Assembly: GCA_021107685.1 (NCBI GenBank)
Contig: JAIOSH010000105.1
Span: 1-12,335, forward strand
Source of the DNA: Bacteroidales bacterium
GTDB lineage: Bacteria > Bacteroidota > Bacteroidia > Bacteroidales > SMBSF39
Direction: 5' to 3'
DNA length: 12,335 bases
Under the pieces are notes generated by a model. That model was given only the letters and a program-made list of their open reading frames with translations, was not told the DNA's origin and ran no database searches. Both the position numbers and the translations under genes were made by a program. Every line of letters begins with the position of its first letter. Position 1 is the stretch's first letter. This document shows positions 5,041-12,335 of the stretch, one piece after another.

Positions 5041-7863
5041 ATGTTAATACACGATATTAAAAAATTAGATCCAAGAAAATATATAATTATAAAAGGAGCA
5101 AAAGTACATAATTTAAAGAATATCAATGTTGCTATTCCAAGGAATAAATTTGTAGTAATAACAGGTCTGTCAGGCTCGGGAAAATCTTCTTTAGCATTTG
5201 ACACTTTATATGCTGAAGGACAGAGAAGATATGTGGAAAGCCTGAGTGCTTATGCACGGCAGTTTCTTGGAAGAATGAGCAAACCGGAAGTTGATTACAT
5301 TAAAGGAATTTCACCTGCCATTGCAATCGAACAAAAGGTAAATACAAGAAATCCTAGATCAACAGTAGGTACTTCAACAGAAATTTATGAATATTTAAAG
5401 TTGCTTTATGCCAGAATTGGAAAAACATTTTCGCCAATTTCAGGAAAACTTATTGAACGCCATAATGTCAGTAATGTTGTTGATTATATTTTGTCTTTTA
5501 AAAATGAAACAAAAATTCTGGTATATTGTCCATTAATATTAAAACAAGAAAGAACAATTAATAAACAGCTTTCTATTCTTATTCAACAGGGTTTCAGCCG
5601 GATATTGTTCAATAATGATATTATAAGGATTGATAAAGTAATTGAAAATCATATTAAAACAAATGAAAAGATATATATTGTAATTGACAGATTAATAGTT
5701 CAGAATAATAATGATATAAGCTCAAGAATTGCCGATTCTGTTCAAACAGCATTTTATGAAGGTGATGGCACTTGTATTGTTGAATCTTTTATTAATGAAA
5801 AAAGTATTAAAAAAATATTTTCAAATAAGTTTGAATCAGATGGAATAACATTTGAAGAACCTTCGACTAACTTATTCAGCTTTAATAATCCTTATGGAGC
5901 TTGTAAAACCTGTGAGGGTTTTGGCAATATTATCGGATTAGATGAAGACCTTGTTATACCCAATAAAAATCTTTCTATTTATGAAGATGCTATTGCTTGC
6001 TGGCGTGGTGAAAAAATGGGAGAATGGAAAGAACAACTAATTATGAATGCTTATAAATTTGATTTTCCTATTCATAAACCTGTTTATGAATTAACAAATA
6101 AACAGAAAGAATTACTTTGGACAGGTAATCAATATTTTAACGGATTAAATGATTTTTTTAAATATGTTGAAGAGCAAACCTATAAAATTCAATACAGGGT
6201 AATGCTTTCACGTTACAGAGGTAAAACAAGCTGTCCTGATTGTAAAGGTACACGATTAAGAAAGGATGCCAATTATGTGAAAGTTGGAGGAAAATCAATC
6301 AGTGAGATAGTACTAATGCCCGTTGAAGAAACACTTTCTTTTTTCAAATCAATAGAATTGAATGATTTTGATAAGAATGTCTCTAAAAGATTATTATTAG
6401 AAATAACCAATCGTTTACAATTTCTTAATGATGTAGGTTTGGGTTATCTGAGTTTAAACCGTTTATCAAATTCATTATCAGGCGGCGAATCACAAAGGAT
6501 TAATTTAGCAACTTCATTAGGCAGTAATCTCGTAGGTTCAATGTATATTCTTGACGAACCTACAATAGGTTTGCATACAAGAGATACAAAACGCTTGATT
6601 AAAGTATTATTACATCTTAGAAATTTAGGAAACACTGTTATAGTAGTCGAACATGATGAAGAAATAATAAAAACTGCCGATGAAATAATAGATATTGGTC
6701 CATTAGCCGGTATAAATGGCGGAGAACTTGTTTTCCATGGTAATTATCGGCAATTGATAAAGGATGAAAAAAGTTTAACTGCAAAATATCTGAATAATGA
6801 ATTACAGATTGATCTGCCTGAAAAAAGAAGAAGATGGAAAGAATTTATAGAAATAACCAATGCAAGAGAAAATAATCTTCAAGGAATTAATATTAAATTT
6901 CCTTTAAATATTTTTACCGTTATAACAGGTGTAAGTGGTTCGGGAAAAACATCCCTTGTAAAAAAAATTTTATATCCTGCATTGAAAAAGATTTATGGTG
7001 GTTATGGTGAAAAAACAGGTAAGTTTAATAATATAAAAGGCGATATAAACAGGATTTCAGGTATTGAATTTATTGACCAGAATCCGATTGGCAGATCATC
7101 GCGTTCAAACCCTGCTACTTATGTTAAGGCTTATGACGATATTAGAAGTTTATATGCAGGACAGAAACTTTCAAAAGTCAGGGGATATAAACCCGGTTAT
7201 TTTTCATTTAATATTCAAGGTGGAAGATGTGAAGAATGTCAAGGTGAAGGTGTTGTAAAAATCGAAATGCAGTTTATGGCTGATATTTTCCTCACATGTG
7301 AAAGCTGTGGCGGGAAAAGATATAAAGATGAAGTGCTTGATATAAAATATAATGATAAAAATATTAGTAATATTTTAAACTTAACAATCAATCAGGCAAT
7401 TGATTTTTTTGATTCATCTTCAAAAAAAACAACTCTTGAAAAAAGAATCATTTCAAAATTAAAACCTTTGCAGGATGTCGGATTAGGCTATTTAGGACTT
7501 GGACAACCTTCCAGCACATTAAGCGGTGGTGAAGCACAGCGTATAAAATTAGCATATTTCCTTTCAAAAGGAACTTCTGAAGCCCCAACTCTTTTTATTT
7601 TTGACGAACCCACAACAGGACTACATTATCACGATATAAATAAACTATTAAAGGCTTTTGAAAAACTTATTAACAAAGGTCATTCTATTATTGTTATTGA
7701 GCATAATATGGAAATAATTAAATGTGCTGACTGGGTGATTGATCTTGGTCCTGATGGCGGAAAAAACGGTGGACATATAATATTTGAAGGTACACCTGAT
7801 GAACTTATAAATTGTAAAGAATCTTATACGGGATTTTATTTAAAAAGTAAAATTTTAAAATAA
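5041..7863 (+). CDS. uvrA: Excinuclease ABC subunit A (UvrA)
   Basis: The damage-sensing ATPase of nucleotide excision repair; it works as a dimer, scans DNA and loads UvrB. At 940 residues it is full length. The first ATPase half has Walker A GLSGSGKS (42-49), signature LSGGE (479-483) and Walker B ILDEP (503-507). The second half has GVSGSGKT (630-637), LSGGE (827-831) and IFDEP (853-857). The region about 118-250 is present, so it is the UvrB-binding UvrA1 type and not a short UvrA2. The C-terminal zinc module is intact (C730, C733, C753, C756), as are C398/C401. In the N-terminal zinc module, C288/C291 remain, but the partner CxxC expected near 264-267 reads FESD. I recall the same change in other Bacteroidota UvrA proteins. 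The gene is divergent from an ECF sigma gene and 65 bases ahead of lpxD. Confidence 0.97.
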   Translation: MLIHDIKKLDPRKYIIIKGAKVHNLKNINVAIPRNKFVVITGLSGSGKSSLAFDTLYAEGQRRYVESLSAYARQFLGRMSKPEVDYIKGISPAIAIEQKVNTRNPRSTVGTSTEIYEYLKLLYARIGKTFSPISGKLIERHNVSNVVDYILSFKNETKILVYCPLILKQERTINKQLSILIQQGFSRILFNNDIIRIDKVIENHIKTNEKIYIVIDRLIVQNNNDISSRIADSVQTAFYEGDGTCIVESFINEKSIKKIFSNKFESDGITFEEPSTNLFSFNNPYGACKTCEGFGNIIGLDEDLVIPNKNLSIYEDAIACWRGEKMGEWKEQLIMNAYKFDFPIHKPVYELTNKQKELLWTGNQYFNGLNDFFKYVEEQTYKIQYRVMLSRYRGKTSCPDCKGTRLRKDANYVKVGGKSISEIVLMPVEETLSFFKSIELNDFDKNVSKRLLLEITNRLQFLNDVGLGYLSLNRLSNSLSGGESQRINLATSLGSNLVGSMYILDEPTIGLHTRDTKRLIKVLLHLRNLGNTVIVVEHDEEIIKTADEIIDIGPLAGINGGELVFHGNYRQLIKDEKSLTAKYLNNELQIDLPEKRRRWKEFIEITNARENNLQGINIKFPLNIFTVITGVSGSGKTSLVKKILYPALKKIYGGYGEKTGKFNNIKGDINRISGIEFIDQNPIGRSSRSNPATYVKAYDDIRSLYAGQKLSKVRGYKPGYFSFNIQGGRCEECQGEGVVKIEMQFMADIFLTCESCGGKRYKDEVLDIKYNDKNISNILNLTINQAIDFFDSSSKKTTLEKRIISKLKPLQDVGLGYLGLGQPSSTLSGGEAQRIKLAYFLSKGTSEAPTLFIFDEPTTGLHYHDINKLLKAFEKLINKGHSIIVIEHNMEIIKCADWVIDLGPDGGKNGGHIIFEGTPDELINCKESYTGFYLKSKILK

Positions 7864-7878
7864 TTCTTCTTTTTTTAA

Positions 7879-7886
7879 TAATTTTG
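7879..7886 (+). promoter_or_regulatory. Candidate -7 element of lpxD
   Basis: TAATTTTG followed by C fits TAnnTTTG and lies 42 bases before the lpxD ATG, just past the uvrA stop codon. No convincing TTTG sits 17-23 bases upstream, so lpxD may instead be read through from uvrA. Confidence 0.35.
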
Positions 7887-7928
7887 CATTTTTTAATGTA
7901 TAATCTGTATATTATAAATAATAATTAA

Positions 7929-8954
7929 ATGGAATTTTCAGCAAAGCAAATTGCAAAAATCTTAAATGGAAAAATTGAAGGGAACCCTGAAGTTACAATA
8001 AATAATCTATCGAAAATTGAAGATGGCAAACAAGGGACCCTAAGTTTTTTAGCTAATCCAAAATATACACAATACATTTATTCAACAAAAGCTTCGATAA
8101 TTATTGTAAATAAAAATTTTATTCCTGAACATAAAGTTACCGGTACTTTGATAAAAGTTGAGGATCCCTATTCATCATTTGCCAAACTTTTAGAAGTTTA
8201 TAATCAAATTAAGCTTAACAAATCAGGAATATCAGAAAAGGCATTTATAGCTGAATCTACTAAAACTGGAAATAATGTTTATATAGGTGAATTTGCTGTT
8301 ATTGGCGCAAATGCTATTATTGGGAAAAATGTAAAAATTTATCCTCATGTTTATATTGGTGATAATGTTATAATAGGTGAAAATACTACCTTGTTTGCGG
8401 GAGCTAAGATATATTCGGATAATATTATTGGAAAAAATTGCAAATTTCACGCCGGTGTTATAATTGGTAGTGATGGTTTTGGTTTTGCCCCACAAAGTGA
8501 TAATAAATTCCAAAAAGTAGCACAAATTGGCAATGTAATTATTGAAGATAATGTCGAAATTGGTGCTAATACAACTATTGACAGGGCTACTTTAGGTTCT
8601 ACAATTATAAGAAAAGGTGTTAAATTAGATAATTTGATACAAATAGCTCATAATGTTGAAATTGGAGAAAACACTGTGATAGCAGCTCAAACAGGCATTT
8701 CTGGATCGACAAAGATTGGGAAAAATTGTATGATAGGCGGACAGGTAGGTATAATAGGTCATTTAATAATTGCAGATGATGTTAAAATTGCTGCACAATC
8801 AGGCATTGGCGCAAGTATTGAGAAAAAAGGAGCAATTGTACAGGGTTCACCTGCATTTGAAGTCGGCAAATACAAAAGAGCTTATGTTCATTTCAGAAAT
8901 TTGTCTAATATAACAAGTAGAATTAATGAATTGGAAAAGAAAATTGGTAAGTAA
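7929..8954 (+). CDS. lpxD: UDP-3-O-acylglucosamine N-acyltransferase (LpxD)
   Basis: Adds the second 3-hydroxyacyl chain, from acyl-ACP, to the 2-amino group of UDP-3-O-acyl-glucosamine: third step of lipid A synthesis, cytosolic, acting as a trimer. The 341-residue length is usual. Residues 1 to about 98 form the uridine-binding N-terminal domain (FSAKQIAKILNGKIEGNPEV; GTLSFLANPKY). About 100-315 is a left-handed beta-helix of hexapeptide repeats (IGxxxxI and similar). H241 in IQIAHNVEIG is the expected catalytic base, and H278 in IIGHL is the second conserved histidine; both are offset by +2 from E. coli H239 and H276. A C-terminal helix closes the protein. It lies between uvrA and the lpxC operon, and a second lpxD-like gene begins at 12056, so substrate or chain-length preference may differ between the two. 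Confidence 0.95.
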   Translation: MEFSAKQIAKILNGKIEGNPEVTINNLSKIEDGKQGTLSFLANPKYTQYIYSTKASIIIVNKNFIPEHKVTGTLIKVEDPYSSFAKLLEVYNQIKLNKSGISEKAFIAESTKTGNNVYIGEFAVIGANAIIGKNVKIYPHVYIGDNVIIGENTTLFAGAKIYSDNIIGKNCKFHAGVIIGSDGFGFAPQSDNKFQKVAQIGNVIIEDNVEIGANTTIDRATLGSTIIRKGVKLDNLIQIAHNVEIGENTVIAAQTGISGSTKIGKNCMIGGQVGIIGHLIIADDVKIAAQSGIGASIEKKGAIVQGSPAFEVGKYKRAYVHFRNLSNITSRINELEKKIGK

Positions 8955-8963
8955 CTAAAACTT

Positions 8964-9070
8964 TAGGCATTTTTTACACTGAGCGTGCACATTGAGCGAA
9001 GCCGAAATGAAGTCGAAATGTAGGCATTCCAAACTTTTTATACTGAACGATTAGCCGAAGTATAGGCACT
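8964..9070. repeat. Degenerate tandem intergenic repeat with TAGGCATT borders
   Basis: TAGGCATT occurs at 8964-8971 and 9021-9028, and TAGGCACT at 9063-9070, bounding units of 57 and 42 bases. Both units contain TTTTTAyACTGArCG followed by a GCCGAAG/GCCGAAA-like stretch; the first also has GAGCGAAGCCGAAATGAAGTCGAAATG and a GTGCAC palindrome. The GC-richer composition differs from the surrounding spacer. From memory, GAGCGAAGCCGAAATG-type sequences are dispersed intergenic repeats in Bacteroidota genomes; other copies cannot be checked in this window. Confidence 0.6.
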
Positions 9071-9151
9071 GAATAATTACAAAAATTAAAGAGCTAAAAA
9101 AATCATATCTTGTTCAAATATAAAAGAATCCTTTTTAATATTTTTTTTACA

Positions 9152-9184
9152 TTTGCAAAAATTTTATTAATATTTTTATCTTTG
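9152..9184 (+). promoter_or_regulatory. Bacteroidota-type promoter of the lpxC-fabZ operon
   Basis: TTTG at 9152-9155, a 21-base spacer and TATCTTTG at 9177-9184 (followed by C) match both halves of the consensus. It is one of the two best promoter candidates here. The -7 element ends 10 bases before the ATG at 9195, so the transcript would be nearly leaderless. Confidence 0.6.
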
Positions 9185-9194
9185 CCAATTAATA

Positions 9195-10589
9195 ATGTCA
9201 GAGAAACAAAAAACAATATTATCACCTGTAAAAGTTACGGGAACAGGTTTGCATACCGGTGAAGATGTTTCCTTAATATTTAAACCTGCTCCTGAAAATT
9301 ATGGTTACAGATTCAAAAGAATTGACCTGAAAGGACAACCGGTTATTAAAGCTGATATTGACCATGCAGTTGATACATCCCGCGGAACCAGTATTGAAAA
9401 AAACGGCATTCGTATTAGTACTATTGAACATGTTTTAGCCGCACTTGCAGGTTTAAGCATTGATAATATTCTTATTGAATTAGACAGTAGCGAAATACCT
9501 ATTTTAGACGGAAGTTCAAAATTTTTTATTGAAGCTTTACAAAAGGCAGGAATTACAGAACAAAATGCTGAAAAAAAATATTTTGAAATAAAAACTAATA
9601 TTTCATATACTGACCCGAAAAAAGAAGTTGAAATGCTTGCTCTTCCTGCAAAAAATTTCAAACTTTCGGTAATGATAGATTATAAAACCAAAGTTCTAAA
9701 TACTCAAAATGCTTCGATAGAAAATATTAATGAATTTCAAGATAAAATTGCATCTTGCAGGACTTTTGTTTTTTTGCACGAACTGGAATACCTTCTTAAA
9801 AATAACCTTATTAAAGGGGGAGATTTGAATAATGCTATTGTTTTTGTTAATAGGGTTATTTCGCAAAAAGAGCTTGACAGACTTGCAAAATTATTTAATA
9901 AGCCTAAGGTAAAAGTTTTAAATGAAGGGATTCTTAATAATGTTGAGCTTTATTATCAAAACGAACCTGCTCGTCATAAACTTTTAGATATAATTGGTGA
10001 TCTGGCTTTAATTGGTATGCCAATCAAAGGACATATTATTGCAAAACGACCCGGACATCATTCAAATATTGAATTTGCCAAACAAATAAAACAATGTATT
10101 AATAATCACAAAAAAGAAAATAAAACTTTACAAATGATAGACATTAACAAACCGCCTCTTTATGATATTAATCAAATAAAAAAAATATTGCCTCATCGTC
10201 CTCCCTTTTTATTTGTTGACAAAATTCTTGAAATGAGCGACAAACATGTAGTCGGATTGAAAAATGTTACTATGAATGAACCTTTTTTTGTCGGACATTT
10301 TCCTGATGAACCTGTAATGCCGGGTGTATTACAAATTGAAGCAATGGCTCAAACCGGAGGTATATTAGTTTTAAGCACAGTACCGGATCCTGAAAATTAT
10401 ATTACTTACTTTTTAAAAATTAATAATGTCCGTTTTAGAAATAAAGTTGTTCCGGGAGATACGGTAATTTTTAAATTAGATTTGCTTTCACCAATAAGAA
10501 GAGGACTTTGTACTATGAAAGGTGTTGCTTATGTTGGAAATAAAGTTGTTATGGAAGCAGAAATGTTAGCTCAAATTAAAAAAAAATAG
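9195..10589 (+). CDS. lpxC-fabZ: Bifunctional LpxC deacetylase / FabZ dehydratase fusion
   Basis: A 464-residue cytosolic fusion. The N-terminal half (1 to about 305) is UDP-3-O-acyl-N-acetylglucosamine deacetylase, the zinc-dependent committed step of lipid A synthesis: GTGLHTG (16-22), E78-H79 in TIEHVLAALAG, H261 and D265 in RHKLLDIIGDLALIG, and H288 in GHHSN. The zinc ligands should be H79, H261 and D265. After a short Lys-rich linker (about 300-322), the C-terminal half is 3-hydroxyacyl-ACP dehydratase: LPHRPPFLFVDKI (332-344), catalytic H368 in VGHFPDEPVMPG and E382 in QIEAMAQ. All key residues of both enzymes are present, so both should be active. The fusion is known in Bacteroidota and Chlorobi. 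It ties together two enzymes at the branch between phospholipid and lipid A acyl supply. It heads the lpxC-fabZ/lpxA/efp/lpxD-like run, with lpxA 29 bases downstream. Confidence 0.96.
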   Translation: MSEKQKTILSPVKVTGTGLHTGEDVSLIFKPAPENYGYRFKRIDLKGQPVIKADIDHAVDTSRGTSIEKNGIRISTIEHVLAALAGLSIDNILIELDSSEIPILDGSSKFFIEALQKAGITEQNAEKKYFEIKTNISYTDPKKEVEMLALPAKNFKLSVMIDYKTKVLNTQNASIENINEFQDKIASCRTFVFLHELEYLLKNNLIKGGDLNNAIVFVNRVISQKELDRLAKLFNKPKVKVLNEGILNNVELYYQNEPARHKLLDIIGDLALIGMPIKGHIIAKRPGHHSNIEFAKQIKQCINNHKKENKTLQMIDINKPPLYDINQIKKILPHRPPFLFVDKILEMSDKHVVGLKNVTMNEPFFVGHFPDEPVMPGVLQIEAMAQTGGILVLSTVPDPENYITYFLKINNVRFRNKVVPGDTVIFKLDLLSPIRRGLCTMKGVAYVGNKVVMEAEMLAQIKKK

Positions 10590-10618
10590 ACTAAAAAAAA
10601 ATATCCAATCCGAAAAAA

Positions 10619-11413
10619 ATGAATCAACCATTAGCATACGTACATCCACAAGCTAAAATTGCAAAAAATACTGTTATTGAGCCTTTTGTTAATATTGAAG
10701 GAAATGTTGTAATAGATGAAGGCACTTGGATAGGTTCAAATGTAACTATAATGGAAGGAGCCAGAATAGGTAAAAATTGTAAAATTTTCCCAGGCGCTGT
10801 CATTGCTGCAATCCCGCAGGATTTAAAATATGCAGGCGAAGATTCTATTGTTAAAATAGGTGATAATACTACTATACGCGAATTTGTTACAATAAACAGG
10901 GGGACTAAGGCAAGTAACGAAACTATTATTGGAAATGATTGCTTATTAATGGCTTATGTTCATATTGCCCATGATTGTATAATAGGAAATAATTGTATTC
11001 TTGCTAATGCAGCTACTTTAGCCGGACATATTAAAATTGATGATTGGGCTATTATTGGTGGTCTTTCAGCTATTCATCAATTTGTTAATATTGGTGCTCA
11101 TGTGATGATATCAGGTGGTTCATTAGTAAGAAAAGATGTTCCGCCTTTTACTAAAGCAGCAAGAGAACCTATATCTTATGTTGGAATAAATTCAATAGGT
11201 TTAAGGAGAAGAGGTTATTCAAACGAAAAAATAAATGAAATTCAGGATTTATACAGAATTATTTATCTTAAAGGATACAATGTTAGCCAGGCTATAGCAT
11301 ATATTGAAGCAAATATGCACGCCACTCCCGAACGAGATGAAATTCTTTCATTTATTTCGCTATCAAGCAGGGGTATAATGAAAGGTTATACAAGATTTCC
11401 TTCAAATTCTTAA
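10619..11413 (+). CDS. lpxA: UDP-N-acetylglucosamine acyltransferase (LpxA)
   Basis: Transfers a 3-hydroxyacyl chain from ACP to the 3-OH of UDP-GlcNAc, the first and reversible step of lipid A synthesis; a cytosolic trimer. The 264-residue length is normal. Residues 1 to about 188 form the hexapeptide-repeat beta-helix, and about 190-264 the helical C-terminal domain starting at NSIGLRRRGYS. H118 in YVHIAHDC matches the E. coli catalytic H125; H115, H137 (LAGHIKI) and H153 (AIHQF) match H122, H144 and H160. The position equivalent to the E. coli chain-length ruler G173 is G166 by direct alignment of the HVMxxGG segment, suggesting acceptance of long hydroxyacyl chains (14 carbons or more). 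It is 29 bases after lpxC-fabZ and 52 before efp, so co-transcription is likely. Confidence 0.96.
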   Translation: MNQPLAYVHPQAKIAKNTVIEPFVNIEGNVVIDEGTWIGSNVTIMEGARIGKNCKIFPGAVIAAIPQDLKYAGEDSIVKIGDNTTIREFVTINRGTKASNETIIGNDCLLMAYVHIAHDCIIGNNCILANAATLAGHIKIDDWAIIGGLSAIHQFVNIGAHVMISGGSLVRKDVPPFTKAAREPISYVGINSIGLRRRGYSNEKINEIQDLYRIIYLKGYNVSQAIAYIEANMHATPERDEILSFISLSSRGIMKGYTRFPSNS

Positions 11414-11465
11414 CCTAAATTTACCTCTTAATAAAGTATATAATAATAAATATAATAATAACAAT

Positions 11466-12032
11466 ATGGCAACAACTTCTGATTTTAAAAATGGTTTATG
11501 TATAGAATTTAATAATGATTTATTTACTATTGTTGAATTTCAACATGTAAAACCCGGCAAAGGCCCTGCGTTTGTCAGAACAAAATTAAAAAGTCTTAAA
11601 ACCGGAAAAGTCCTTCCAAATACTTTTAATGCCGGTGTTAAAATTAATATAGCAAGAGTAGAAAGAAGACAATACCAATATTTATTTAAAAATGATTTAG
11701 GATATCATTTTATGAATTTAGAAACTTTTGAACAAACATTTATTAATGAGGATATAATAAGTGCACCTGCTTTTCTTAAAGATGGTCTTGAAGTTGAAAT
11801 TCTCTTCCATGCAGATACAGAAACCCCACTTTCTTGTGATATGCCTGCTTATGTTGTACTGGAAATTACTTATACAGAACCGGGAGAAAAAGGCAATACT
11901 GCAACAAATACATTTAAAGATGCTACTGTTGAAACCGATGCAATAGTTAAAGTTCCTTTATTCATTAATGAAGGAGAAAAAATTAAAGTTGACACACGAA
12001 CAGGAGAATATTCTGAAAGAGTTAAAGGTTAA
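11466..12032 (+). CDS. efp: Translation elongation factor P
   Basis: A 188-residue factor that binds between the P and E sites of stalled ribosomes and promotes peptide bonds at consecutive prolines. It has the usual three small beta domains: a KOW-like domain (about 1-65), a central OB domain (about 66-128) and a C-terminal OB domain (about 129-188) ending in IKVDTRTGEYSERVKG. The tip loop reads VKPGKGPAF with Lys32 at the position of E. coli Lys34, so it is a lysine-type EF-P, either beta-lysylated by EpmA or used unmodified, and not the arginine/rhamnose type. The modification enzymes are not in this window. Its place between lpxA and a second lpxD-like gene is, as I recall, common in Bacteroidota. 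Confidence 0.96.
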   Translation: MATTSDFKNGLCIEFNNDLFTIVEFQHVKPGKGPAFVRTKLKSLKTGKVLPNTFNAGVKINIARVERRQYQYLFKNDLGYHFMNLETFEQTFINEDIISAPAFLKDGLEVEILFHADTETPLSCDMPAYVVLEITYTEPGEKGNTATNTFKDATVETDAIVKVPLFINEGEKIKVDTRTGEYSERVKG

Positions 12033-12055
12033 AATATACTTATCTATAATTATAA

Positions 12056-12335
12056 ATGCAACTTCAACCTGTTTATAAACTAAAGCAAATTGCTCAATTT
12101 ATCAATGCCGAGATAGTAGGTAACCCGGATTTTATTGTGAGTGGAATTAATGAAATTCATGTAGTTAAGCCTGGAGATCTGACATTTGTTGATCATCCCA
12201 AATATTATGATAAGGCACTTAATTCAAAAGCTACCACTATTATTATCAACAAAAAAGTTAAATGTCCCGATGGTAAGGCATTGCTTATCTCTAATGACCC
12301 TTTTAAGGATTATGTCTCTCTGGTAAAAAAATTCA
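12056..12335 (+). CDS. lpxD: Second LpxD-like acyltransferase, N-terminal part only (cut by window end)
   Basis: An ORF open from an ATG 23 bases after the efp stop to the last base, giving 93 codons. The peptide has the layout of the LpxD N-terminal domain: KLKQIAQFINAEIVGNPDF corresponds to KQIAKILNGKIEGNPEV in the upstream LpxD, PGDLTFVDHPKYYDKALNSKA to GTLSFLANPKYTQYIYSTKA, and TTIIINKKV to SIIIVNKNF. It is clearly a paralogue, not a copy. The beta-helix and catalytic histidines lie beyond the window, so activity cannot be judged. I recall an lpxD-like gene after efp in other Bacteroidota. It may supply a different acyl chain preference or act on another sugar nucleotide; that is inference. 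Confidence 0.85.
   Translation, partial: MQLQPVYKLKQIAQFINAEIVGNPDFIVSGINEIHVVKPGDLTFVDHPKYYDKALNSKATTIIINKKVKCPDGKALLISNDPFKDYVSLVKKF

Noticed and set aside
8232..8525. 97-codon minus-strand ORF opposite lpxD
   Set aside because: Ile/Asn-rich peptide mirroring the hexapeptide repeats of LpxD on the other strand; no independent evidence.
8964..9070. Repeat considered as a CRISPR array
   Set aside because: Only two diverged units of unequal length, no constant repeat with unique spacers, and no cas genes in the window.
8964..9070. Repeat considered as an insertion sequence remnant
   Set aside because: No transposase fragment, no terminal inverted repeats and no clear target duplication; best described as a small intergenic repeat.
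9305..9661. 118-codon minus-strand ORF opposite lpxC
   Set aside because: Lies entirely within the well-supported LpxC coding sequence and its peptide has no family features; it is a shadow of the real frame.

Overview
The window looks like a chromosomal segment of a Bacteroidota (Bacteroidetes) bacterium with low-GC DNA. The evidence is a type IX secretion (gliding-motility type) C-terminal domain, a fused LpxC-FabZ enzyme, an ECF sigma factor of the standalone kind common in this phylum, a UvrA with the phylum-style altered first zinc module, and promoter-like TAnnTTTG motifs instead of the usual -10 box. No rRNA, tRNA, CRISPR array, transposase or phage gene was seen.

Left arm (about 281-4056, minus strand): a likely three-gene operon read right to left. 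An ECF sigma factor overlaps by 4 bases a membrane protein with a short cytosolic head, one inner-membrane helix, a disordered linker and a C-terminal beta-barrel-like domain. That gene is followed 39 bases later by a secreted surface protein with a T9SS sorting domain. I read this as a candidate envelope-signalling unit: sigma factor, membrane-spanning regulator or sensor, surface effector. A second, monocistronic ECF sigma gene lies upstream (4254-4841), separated from the operon by a hairpin and a promoter-like motif.

Centre (4842-5040): a divergent control region between the standalone ECF sigma gene and uvrA. It holds a good minus-strand promoter candidate, a weaker plus-strand -7 element, an unusually strong Shine-Dalgarno sequence and a second, orphan AGGAGG.

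Right arm (5041-12335, plus strand): uvrA (nucleotide excision repair), then lpxD, a 240-base gap with a degenerate intergenic repeat and a good promoter, then lpxC-fabZ, lpxA, efp and the first 93 codons of a second lpxD-like gene cut by the window end. LpxA, LpxC and LpxD carry out the first three steps of lipid A synthesis. FabZ links that to fatty-acid elongation, because both compete for 3-hydroxyacyl-ACP. EF-P is a translation factor embedded in the envelope operon.

Most of the right arm is conserved housekeeping sequence. The least explained part is the sigma / membrane-barrel / T9SS-cargo operon.
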